Shown here one piece after another: positions 1 through 7,390 of a stretch of DNA of 64,000 nucleotides. Source of the stretch: Pseudomonadota bacterium (GTDB lineage: Bacteria > Pseudomonadota > Gammaproteobacteria > Steroidobacterales > Steroidobacteraceae). Numbering within the stretch: the stretch's first letter is position 1; every line of letters starts with the position of its first letter. The position numbers were made by a program, and so were the translations under genes. The stretch is taken from NCBI GenBank assembly GCA_016705325.1, contig JADIYJ010000029.1:124001-188000 (forward strand), given 5' to 3'. The notes below the pieces were generated by a model, which saw only the letters and a list, made by a program, of their open reading frames with translations, had not been told where the DNA came from and searched no databases.

Positions 1-1601
1 GCTTGCGGCAGGATGCCGATGACCACCGCCTTGTAACCGGCATCCGTTCGTTCGAGTTGCACCGTGCCTTCGCTCTGCGCCAGGAGTTGCTCGGCGGCTT
101 TGACGGAAACCTCGATAGACGTCGTGACAGCCGTGTACGCAGGGCTCGGTTGCTCGGCAACGTGGAATAAGTCGCCCGCCACCGGCAGAACTGCGCTGAT
201 CGCTTCGAATTCCTCGAAGCCCATGCCGATCAATAGATCCGCGAGTTTGTTGGCCGTGTCGAGCGTGGCCGGCGCGGAGACGTGCGCATAGGCACGGTTC
301 AGGTGCTCGCTTTCGCGCAGTGCGGCGTAAGGCAGGCGCAGCACTCGGCCCAGCAACTGCTCTAGTTCCTTGGTAGAGCGGATGTTCTGCACGGTGCAGA
401 ACACATAGGCGAACGAACAGTCCCAGCCTTCCTTCAAGGCCTCAACGGTGATGACGAAATCGATCGGGCAGGCCGGATCGAACAGGTTGATGCCGTCCAG
501 TTCCCGCTGGGTGCCCGTCGCAATTGCGATGCGATTGGCGACTATGTGCAATTCGTCCGTGAGGAAGGCTTTGAGTGTCTCAACGACGACCGGGCCGTCT
601 CTGGCGTCCGCCTGGAAAAGTACGATGGGGCGAACGTAGTCGGTCTCGCGCGCGGCCTCGCTCGCCAGCGTCTCGCGCGTCAGCACGGCGTCCCGGATCG
701 CCTGCTGCCAGCTGTCGTGCCCGGCGAGCACGATCGGCAGCTTGATCATGTGCTCCGCCTTCAATTCCTGGGCGGAGACCGTGTAGAGGAGGTTCTGTTC
801 CTTTGCCGGCGTCGCAGTCCACTCGATGATGCAGGCCGGACGGATGCGCGCCAGAGTCTCCACCGACAGGTCCGTGGTTGAGTTGTGGGCTTCGTCGACA
901 ATGACTATCGGACGATAGTGGGCCAGCAGGTTGGCGAAGCTGTACTTGACCTTGCCCAGGTCGGAGGGCTTCAGGTAAGGCTGCTCCACCAGGTCGTTCT
1001 CGCTGACTGTCTCGAAAAAGTCGGCCTTTGGCAGGCGCGCAAAGTGGGGCTCGAACGCTTCCTTGTAGGCGTAGATCTTGCGACTGGCCGTATTGCCGAC
1101 TCGAAGCGTCTGGATCGTGCCCACGATGACGATCGCGCGGCCATCGAAATCGTCGGGCCGCAACTGGTCGCAGTCCTCGATGTCGATCACCCGCAGACGA
1201 TCGGGCGGAAAGTACTGCTCCAACGCGGTGCGGTACGGGTGGCCGGGCTTCTGCAGGGCCTCGATTGTCTGGGTGCGGATCATGTTGCTCGGCACCAGCC
1301 ACAATGCGAGCGGGAATGGCGTACCCACGTAGAGGCGAGCCGCGCGTTCGATGGCATGCGCAGCCAACAGCGTCTTGCCGCCGCCGGTCGGAATGCGGAC
1401 GCAGGCCTGAGGAACCTCTGGCAACTCGACGCAGAAGCGTCGGTAGAGAGCCTTCGGTGCGGAGTCGCCGAGTGCATCCTGGCGAGCGTGCTTGAAGGCG
1501 CGGGCAGTTTCGTCCTCGGAGTGCGTGCCGCGTGCCTTGGTGAAGAACGATTCCAGCGCGGCAAGCGCGTTGGTCTGGTAGGTCTTCAGCGTGAGGCTCA
1601 T
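1..1601 (-). CDS. res: Type III-like restriction enzyme Res subunit (DEAH helicase/nuclease), truncated by window edge
   Basis: About 533 codons are visible and the frame runs off the left edge. It encodes a superfamily 2 ATP-dependent translocase of the Res type, which partners with a Mod methyltransferase to cleave unmodified DNA. Visible motifs: P-loop PTGGGKT near residue 70, DEAH box VDEAHN near 234, EWTATP (motif III) near 260 and QLLGRVLRLP (motif VI-like) near 414. The nuclease domain expected at the C-terminus lies outside the window. The ATG at 1601 sits 2 bases after the mod stop, so the two genes form one minus-strand unit. The family is clear from the motifs. Exact Type III membership is inferred from the adjacent mod gene; a related stand-alone DEAD/DEAH protein is the alternative. 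Confidence 0.88.
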   Translation of the reverse strand, partial: MSLTLKTYQTNALAALESFFTKARGTHSEDETARAFKHARQDALGDSAPKALYRRFCVELPEVPQACVRIPTGGGKTLLAAHAIERAARLYVGTPFPLALWLVPSNMIRTQTIEALQKPGHPYRTALEQYFPPDRLRVIDIEDCDQLRPDDFDGRAIVIVGTIQTLRVGNTASRKIYAYKEAFEPHFARLPKADFFETVSENDLVEQPYLKPSDLGKVKYSFANLLAHYRPIVIVDEAHNSTTDLSVETLARIRPACIIEWTATPAKEQNLLYTVSAQELKAEHMIKLPIVLAGHDSWQQAIRDAVLTRETLASEAARETDYVRPIVLFQADARDGPVVVETLKAFLTDELHIVANRIAIATGTQRELDGINLFDPACPIDFVITVEALKEGWDCSFAYVFCTVQNIRSTKELEQLLGRVLRLPYAALRESEHLNRAYAHVSAPATLDTANKLADLLIGMGFEEFEAISAVLPVAGDLFHVAEQPSPAYTAVTTSIEVSVKAAEQLLAQSEGTVQLERTDAGYKAVVIGILPQ

Positions 1602-1603
1602 GG

Positions 1604-3121
1604 TCAGCGCATCGAAATGTCGTAGGGGATCTGCTTGAAGGTGATCTCGAGGTCTTTCAAGCGCGATGCAGAGAAGCGACTGGCTTCGCCGTAGATCACG
1701 GTTTCGCGTCGATCGCGCGGCAGGAGCTTGCGGATATCGTTCCAGACGGCCGTCGTCAGTACGTTGCCTCTCTCGGGTCGGCTGTCGGCAATGATGCCGT
1801 TGAAAAGGAGCACGTAGGCCGTGCCGTTGTGGACGCCGAGCAGGGGGCTGGTGAATTGGCCGCTTTCGTGCGGGATGCGCGTTTCAAGGAACCAGAGATA
1901 GGCGGCGAGATCTTTAAAACGGATTTCGGGGTTCAGTGCGCCTTCGTCGGAGAATGCTTTGGCACCCAGCTTCATGAAACGGAAACCGCCGCCGCCTTTC
2001 CAGCCGACCGCTTCCGAGATGCCGCCTTGCTCGCCCTCGACAACTTTCGTCAGGCGGGGAAGGCAATGGGTTCGCGCGTGTTCACCCATTTCGATGCCGA
2101 TCCAGCGGCGGCCCATTTTGTGAGCGACGGCTGCTGTCGTGCCAGAGCCCAGAAAAGAGTCGAGTACGATGTCACCGGCATTGGTAGCAATCTGGATCAC
2201 CCGGCGCAGCAAGGCCTCCGGCTTCGGAGTAGTGAATGGCGCGTCATCGTCAAAAAGCGCCAATATTTCCTTCTTCGAGTCTTGATTGTCACCGACTTCA
2301 GCTGCAGGCCATAGTGTCATTGGGACCAGCCCTTTTTCCTCCCAAGGGAACTGCTTGACCCTTGGCTTTCCCTTGCCTCCCTTTGGAAAGTAAATTCGTG
2401 CGTCAGACCTAAGCTTCTCATACTCTGGCCCGGTCGCGGCCCAGCAGCGTCCCCGCGGTGGAGTGTGTTGCGTGCCGTCCGGAGCGGTGATCGTGTACAT
2501 CTGATTTGGGCGCCACCCTTGTGCTGAAAACGGAATCGACTTCCATTCGCCGCGGCTGTCGTGGTCAGGATTGCCGTACCCTTTTCCAGATGGCGGCAAC
2601 TTGTTTCGATGGATCTTCCATGCGTCGGCGGGCATCCGTGCATACAACAGCAAGGAATCGTGTGACGAACTTAGGGCAGCCCGGTTCTCGCGAGACGTAC
2701 GCTTCTGCCAAATGATCTCGCCGATAAAGTTTCGACGCTGAAATACCTCGTCCATCGCGACTTTTAGGTAATGAGCCTCGTTCTCGTCCATCGTCACCCA
2801 AATGCTTCCGTCTTCCGATAGCAGATCACGGAGCAGCTCCAACCGCGGATACATCATCGACAGCCACTGGCTGTGCTCCAGGTTGTCGTCGTAGTGCTCG
2901 AACGCGCTCTTCGTGTTGTAGGGCGGGTCGATAAAGATGCACTTCACGCGACCGGCGTAGAAGGGCAGCAGGGCTTTCAGGGCTTCGAGGTTATCGCCCT
3001 GGATCAGCAGGTTCTCGGCCTTCGGGTCGCCGACAGTCTCGGCCGGTTCAAGAATCCGGTAGGCGACGCGCCGGGAGGCGCGGCGGGCGTCCGTGTCGCC
3101 GAGCCAGGTTAGCTGGGGCAT
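1604..3121 (-). CDS. mod: site-specific DNA methyltransferase (Type III Mod-like, beta-class amino-MTase)
   Basis: A 505-residue adenine-type DNA methyltransferase that would modify the recognition sequence and supply specificity to the downstream Res. The catalytic motif DPPYNTKS lies near residue 64 and the SAM-binding motif DSFLGSGTT near 322. Catalytic motif first and SAM motif last defines the beta class of N6-adenine/N4-cytosine enzymes. The middle region between them would hold target recognition. At 505 residues it is shorter than many Type III Mod proteins (roughly 600-650). The ATG at 3121 follows a 230-base upstream region. Res starts 2 bases downstream. Confidence 0.88.
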   Translation of the reverse strand: MPQLTWLGDTDARRASRRVAYRILEPAETVGDPKAENLLIQGDNLEALKALLPFYAGRVKCIFIDPPYNTKSAFEHYDDNLEHSQWLSMMYPRLELLRDLLSEDGSIWVTMDENEAHYLKVAMDEVFQRRNFIGEIIWQKRTSRENRAALSSSHDSLLLYARMPADAWKIHRNKLPPSGKGYGNPDHDSRGEWKSIPFSAQGWRPNQMYTITAPDGTQHTPPRGRCWAATGPEYEKLRSDARIYFPKGGKGKPRVKQFPWEEKGLVPMTLWPAAEVGDNQDSKKEILALFDDDAPFTTPKPEALLRRVIQIATNAGDIVLDSFLGSGTTAAVAHKMGRRWIGIEMGEHARTHCLPRLTKVVEGEQGGISEAVGWKGGGGFRFMKLGAKAFSDEGALNPEIRFKDLAAYLWFLETRIPHESGQFTSPLLGVHNGTAYVLLFNGIIADSRPERGNVLTTAVWNDIRKLLPRDRRETVIYGEASRFSASRLKDLEITFKQIPYDISMR

Positions 3122-3325
3122 TCAGCAAACATTCCGCAGGCGGAAGTCAGGGCAGACGCCAGCGAAGCGGGCCCGCGCACCTGCAAGCGGTGAGCCCAGG
3201 AGGAGCCTGGCAAGGTGGTGTGCAAGGCTGTTGAGGGCGAAATTCCGTCGTAGCGCATCGGTGGATTCTACGGCGCGAAGGCTGACGGAGATACTGAGAC
3301 CGGCAGGTCCGGGACGCGCGCGACC

Positions 3326-3343
3326 GCGTTTCCGCGGAAACGC
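3326..3343. repeat. perfect 18-bp palindrome GCGTTTCCGCGGAAACGC
   Basis: A perfect 18-base palindrome nine bases beyond the HNH gene stop. Its 16-base core recurs inside the same HNH gene at 4108-4123. It lacks a T-run, so a Rho-independent terminator is unlikely. A protein-binding site or a remnant of a dispersed repeat are possibilities. Confidence 0.6.
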
Positions 3344-3351
3344 CGCCGTCG

Positions 3352-4722
3352 TCAAGCCGCATCGGTGCTCTGGTCGCCCTGCATCGCGTCACGATTCAAC
3401 TGACTCCGTCGCAGCAGCGCATCGATCGCGATGCCGTAGTCCATGCGCTCGCCCCGCCAGCCGGTTGCGGCAGTATTGGCATCGACGTTGATGCCACCTT
3501 CGCGATTGGATTCGCGCAGCACCGTCCAGTCGCCGAGTGGTTGCGTGCAGCCAGGTGCGCCGGAGTGCAGCGAGTGGCCGTCAGTCTTGGTGAATCGCCA
3601 CGCACCGTCGTCGAGCCGCTCGACCTTGATGCCGCCTTCGTGCACGGCGCGATGGTGAAAACGGCACAACGTCACCAGGTTCGACAGCTTGGTTTCGCCG
3701 CCGTCGCTCCAGTGATGAATGTGATGGCCGTCCACGTACCGCTTGTGTGTGCAGCCGGGGAATACACAGCCGCGGTCGCGTGAGTTGAGCGCGCGGCGCA
3801 ATGCCGGCGGGATGGTGCGGGTTTTGCGGCCGACGTCGAGGGGTTCGCCGCGTTCGTCCTCGACGATCGTGACGGTGCTTGCATCGCAGGACATGCGTCG
3901 GGCGCTCTCGATCGGGATCGCCGGGCCCTCGTCGACCTCGCAGCGGCCGGATTTGCGCGCCTTCAGCGTCGCTTCGTCGACGTGGATGACGATGTGATGA
4001 CGTTCGCCGCCGTTCAAAGCCTCCGCGCCGTGCTTGAGGAAACTTTCGGCGAGCACGCCGAGTGCATCGGCACGACGGGCTGATAGTGGTGGCAGTTTTT
4101 CTCCGGACGTTTCCGCGGAAACGCCGGCAACGTCCGGATCCGGCAGTGGCAGGTCCGCGAGCGCTGCTTCGAGTGCGCGCAGCAGTAACGCACCGGCCTC
4201 CACCGGCAACTGCGCCTTCACGATCAATGAGCCATCGACGTCGTACGAACAGGTGAGGCGTCGGTTGGCATGTTGGCGGGCTTCACGCGCCATCTCGTCG
4301 ACCTCACGCACCCGACGGAATTGCCGCACGAGTGTTTCGACGTGGTGCGCGGTGCCATGCAAAGCGACTGACAGCAGGATCTCTTCGGTCTCGGGGCAAG
4401 CGACGCGAGTGACGGCGCGGACCTTGGCATAGCTCAACGTGCCATTGGCCATGGCGGCGCTGATGCGTGGCAGCTTGGCAAGCGCATGTGCCACCCGCAC
4501 CTTTTCGCGCGCGGCGCCGATGTCGAGACCGCATTTCCAGTTGAGCCAATGTGCACAGGATTGGGTGACGCTGTCCGACCAGCCCTTGCGCCGATCGAAC
4601 TCGGCGATGAGCGTGAGCCAGCGGTAGTTTGCGGCGTTCAGGTGTCCGGCCAGTTCCGTGATCTGCGCTTCGAGCTCGCGCAAGGGAAGGCCGGTTTCGC
4701 CGCCCGAAGAAGCACCGTCCAT
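3352..4722 (-). CDS. DUF222/HNH endonuclease-domain protein
   Basis: A protein of about 456 residues with the common DUF222 plus C-terminal HNH arrangement. The HNH signature is seen as CVFPGC, then VDGHHIHHW, then NLVTLCRFHHRAVHEG around residues 340-385, giving the Cys/His metal site and catalytic histidines. These proteins are usually chromosomal orphans with unproven roles. I chose the ATG at 4722 over an in-frame GTG at 4734 because GGAG lies about seven bases upstream of the ATG. The upstream DNA is unusually A+T-rich. The gene contains the second copy of the palindrome described at 3326. Confidence 0.85.
   Translation of the reverse strand: MDGASSGGETGLPLRELEAQITELAGHLNAANYRWLTLIAEFDRRKGWSDSVTQSCAHWLNWKCGLDIGAAREKVRVAHALAKLPRISAAMANGTLSYAKVRAVTRVACPETEEILLSVALHGTAHHVETLVRQFRRVREVDEMAREARQHANRRLTCSYDVDGSLIVKAQLPVEAGALLLRALEAALADLPLPDPDVAGVSAETSGEKLPPLSARRADALGVLAESFLKHGAEALNGGERHHIVIHVDEATLKARKSGRCEVDEGPAIPIESARRMSCDASTVTIVEDERGEPLDVGRKTRTIPPALRRALNSRDRGCVFPGCTHKRYVDGHHIHHWSDGGETKLSNLVTLCRFHHRAVHEGGIKVERLDDGAWRFTKTDGHSLHSGAPGCTQPLGDWTVLRESNREGGINVDANTAATGWRGERMDYGIAIDALLRRSQLNRDAMQGDQSTDAA
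4108..4123. repeat. second copy of the CGTTTCCGCGGAAACG palindrome
   Basis: A 16-base perfect palindrome inside the HNH coding sequence, where it encodes the residues VSAET. It matches the core of the 3326-3343 palindrome 782 bases away. Confidence 0.55.
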
Positions 4723-5067
4723 GACGCTCTCCACGTGCCTGTTTATATGTACAGTAGTCTACCTAAAAAGACATAGAAAGCAATAGCTTAGATGATCATT
4801 TCAGGACATTCTAAGAGTTGAGACAAGATTACGCTCCGAGCGGCCATGAGGATTGAATGCAGGTCTTGAAGGCGACGGGTTCGGGAGTGTTCCTGTGCGC
4901 CTGCTTCGACCTCGAACGTGCCCTCGACGCGGACCGGGCCTTTGCCGGGTGGATCGACTGGAACGCTGCCCGCCTGGAGTGACGCGGGTCATCCGGGTCG
5001 GTGCTTGCGTTCAGTGGGATAGTTAGATCACAATAAGAAGCATTCGCATTAGAGAGCATGATTCGAC
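4723..5067. other. A+T-rich intergenic region with putative HNH promoter
   Basis: About 345 bases between the HNH gene and the next plus-strand gene. The first 100 bases are far richer in A+T than the surroundings. On the minus strand TTGCTT and TAGACT are separated by 16 bases (about 4760-4785), a plausible promoter for the HNH gene. A 41-codon plus-strand frame at 4857-4982 is listed separately. Confidence 0.4.
4857..4982 (+). CDS. possible small ORF or gene remnant (41 aa)
   Basis: ATG-to-TGA frame of 41 codons with G/C-rich third positions like the neighbouring genes. It begins MQVLKATGSG and ends WNAARLE. There is no convincing ribosome-binding site and I recognise no family. It may be a gene fragment or a chance frame. 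Confidence 0.2.
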   Translation: MQVLKATGSGVFLCACFDLERALDADRAFAGWIDWNAARLE

Positions 5068-5565
5068 ATGACCTTTGACGCGTCACCCCCGGCAGGCTCT
5101 GCCCCCCTCGATGACCTCAAGGGCTGCGAGGGTCTCAGCGTCTGCGACCTGACTGGGGCCGAGCGCTTTCTCGTGTGGGCCATCCGCTGGGAGTCGTCGG
5201 TGCACGATGATCCGGACTTCGCGCGCGATTGCCTGCAGGAATCGTTCGATCGTGCCGGACTGAGTACCGCGGCATCGATCTTTCGCAGCTATGTCGCCAT
5301 CGTTTTTGGCGCGCCGCTGCCGTCGTCACCGGCATCGCGGATGGGTTGCTGGCGCATCAACGCGCTGGAAGCGTCGACGCTGCATGCCATCGCCTGCCTG
5401 CAGGCCGGACTGTTCGGCGACGCGTGGCGGACTGTGTCGAGCCTCTGCCCGCGCGCAGGCGCGACGCGTGCACTGCTTGCGCTCGGCGAGCTGGCAGAGG
5501 AGCTCACGCTGATCGGCGGCCACATCCGGCCCTGGCCAGCGCTGCTGGGTGCCAGCCGCCTCTAG
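5068..5565 (+). CDS. hypothetical protein (165 aa)
   Basis: A 165-residue soluble, alpha-rich protein with several cysteines and no signal peptide or membrane segment. I recognise no family. Codon use matches the surrounding genes. No strong ribosome-binding site precedes the ATG, so a downstream start is possible. Its 3' end overlaps the convergent cyanophycin-synthetase-like gene by four bases, which supports a real gene boundary here. No function is assigned. Confidence 0.5.
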   Translation: MTFDASPPAGSAPLDDLKGCEGLSVCDLTGAERFLVWAIRWESSVHDDPDFARDCLQESFDRAGLSTAASIFRSYVAIVFGAPLPSSPASRMGCWRINALEASTLHAIACLQAGLFGDAWRTVSSLCPRAGATRALLALGELAEELTLIGGHIRPWPALLGASRL

Positions 5566-7349
5566 GCGTCGCGCCGGGCCTGCAGGATCTCCAGCATGCG
5601 GGCACGGGCCGGACTCGAGTGAATGAGCAGCACCAGCGCATCTCCGGGGCGCGCCCAGTCGAGCGCCATCAGCGCCGCATCGACTTCCGACGGGCAGATC
5701 GGCACGGCGGTGGGCGGCATCCCGCTCTTCAGCAGCGCGTTCTGGATGATCGCGGGCACCTCGCCCGGCTGCCGCCCGCGCAGGTGGCCTTCGTCTTCCT
5801 TTACCACGATCAGGTCGGGACCGAATTCAGTCGCCACGAGGGCGAGTTCCTCGATGTCGGCGTCGAGCCGGTTGCCGGCGTGTCCGAGCAGCATGCCGAT
5901 GCGCCCGTCCGGTGCGCGCAACTGCTGCGCCACGCGCAGCACGCCGCGCAAGCCGTCCGGATTGTGGGCGTAATCCAGGATGATCTTCACGCCGCCGATG
6001 TCGAAGCGCACGAGGCGTCCTGCGTTGTCGGCGAGGTCGCGACCAAATGTTGCGAACACCTGCGCGATGGTCACCGACGGCACGCCGAGTTTCGTTGCGA
6101 CCAGCGCCGCGCCCGCGAGATTCTCGACGTTGTAGGTTGCGGTGCCATCGACCGTCAGCGGCATGTCGCTGATGGCGCCCAGGTCGTGTTCGCGGTTGCC
6201 TGACGACAGCCACAGGTGTCCAGCGCGCACACCCGACGTCGCGCCCAGCAGGGCACGATGCTGTACGAGCGCCGGATGATCGTACTGGCGCGCAAACCAG
6301 CCGAGCGTCGGCTGCCAGCCCAGTCGTTGCCGCAGCATGCCGCTCTTGGCACAGAGCAGTGCGTCATCAGCGTTCAGCACCAGCAGTCCTGCGCGGTCGA
6401 GCAGGTGGGCGATGCTGAGCTTGGCGTCCGCGAGACCGTCGAGGTCGTCGATGCCGTACTCGCCGAAATGATCGGGACTGACGTTGGTGACGATGGCCAC
6501 GTCCGCACGATCTGCAGCGAGTCCGCGGCGCAGGATGCCGCCCCGGGCCGTCTCGAGGACTGCGGCTTCCACACTCGTGTCGCGCAGCACGAGTCGAGTC
6601 CCTGCCGGACCCGAGTAGTCGCCCGACGCCACTGCCTTGCGGCCGATGAAGACGCCGTCCGTGCAGTTGAAGCCGTCGCACCAGCCATGGGCGCGCGCGC
6701 AGGCAGCAACGAGTCGCACGGTGGTGGTCTTGCCGTTCGATCCGGTGATGGCCGCGGTCGGGATGCCGTGCAGTGTCGCCCACGGCACCGTGTCGGTAGC
6801 AGGGAGCGCATCGAGCGACCAGCTCCTGCAGCCCTTGCCGGCACCCAGCGTCAGGGTCGCTTCGTCGAGCAAGTGACAGACGCGATGGGCACGCGCGGCT
6901 TCGATCAGCAAGAGGACGTCGGGGCGCCGTTCACTTGCCGCGCGCACGGCCAGTCTGGCCAGTGCGGCGCGTTCTTCCAGCACCGGCGGAATCACGTCGG
7001 CCGGGTCGTTGGCATCCTCGAGGTAATCCGCAAGCAGGTCGACGGTGACGTTGGCCCAGCGCACCGGATCACGCTCGAACACCGTCGCGCAGAGCGCCCA
7101 CTCGTTGAGTTCGGTCGCGGTAAAGAGCTGGTCGATGGGCGCCTGCAGCGCGAGCGAGGCGCCCGTGGCATGGCGGCGTGCAACGATCACCGGGGCGAGC
7201 GGCGAGCCCGGTGAGGACTTGTCCCAGCCCAGGTGTCGACGCGCACGCTCGACCCGCGCATGCCAGCCGGCCAGCAGCACGGTGTCGACTTCGACGCCGA
7301 CCGTCTCCAGCACCGCGCCGGTGCCCGCGAAGAACAGGTTTCCGCCCAT
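5562..7349 (-). CDS. Mur-ligase-type second cyanophycin synthetase (CphA'-like)
   Basis: 595 residues from the first ATG. The Mur ligase P-loop AITGSNGKTTT lies near residue 200, followed by ETARGGILRRG and VTNVSPDHFGEYG, motifs shared with the C-terminal half of CphA; the Mur C-terminal DYAHNPDG follows. There is no ATP-grasp domain. Shortened CphA paralogues directly beside cphA (often called cphA') occur in other proteobacteria. Their proposed role is an accessory or alternative amide ligase in cyanophycin metabolism. The frame stays open upstream through residues LPLDDSRRL and reaches a CTG at 7394-7392 that overlaps the cphA stop (CTGA) and has GGAG eight bases before it. The true N-terminus may therefore be 15 codons longer than the ATG at 7349. 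Confidence 0.85.
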   Translation of the reverse strand: MGGNLFFAGTGAVLETVGVEVDTVLLAGWHARVERARRHLGWDKSSPGSPLAPVIVARRHATGASLALQAPIDQLFTATELNEWALCATVFERDPVRWANVTVDLLADYLEDANDPADVIPPVLEERAALARLAVRAASERRPDVLLLIEAARAHRVCHLLDEATLTLGAGKGCRSWSLDALPATDTVPWATLHGIPTAAITGSNGKTTTVRLVAACARAHGWCDGFNCTDGVFIGRKAVASGDYSGPAGTRLVLRDTSVEAAVLETARGGILRRGLAADRADVAIVTNVSPDHFGEYGIDDLDGLADAKLSIAHLLDRAGLLVLNADDALLCAKSGMLRQRLGWQPTLGWFARQYDHPALVQHRALLGATSGVRAGHLWLSSGNREHDLGAISDMPLTVDGTATYNVENLAGAALVATKLGVPSVTIAQVFATFGRDLADNAGRLVRFDIGGVKIILDYAHNPDGLRGVLRVAQQLRAPDGRIGMLLGHAGNRLDADIEELALVATEFGPDLIVVKEDEGHLRGRQPGEVPAIIQNALLKSGMPPTAVPICPSEVDAALMALDWARPGDALVLLIHSSPARARMLEILQARRDA

Positions 7350-7390
7350 CAGCCGACGCGAATCGTCGAGGGGCAGGGTGTGTTCGGCGT

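Noticed and set aside
3122..3355. 77-codon minus-strand frame downstream of the HNH gene
   Set aside because: Its start is formed by the palindrome; composition is not gene-like.
4829..5086. 85-codon minus-strand frame in the A+T-rich spacer
   Set aside because: Ser/Arg-rich, no ribosome-binding site, no recognisable similarity.
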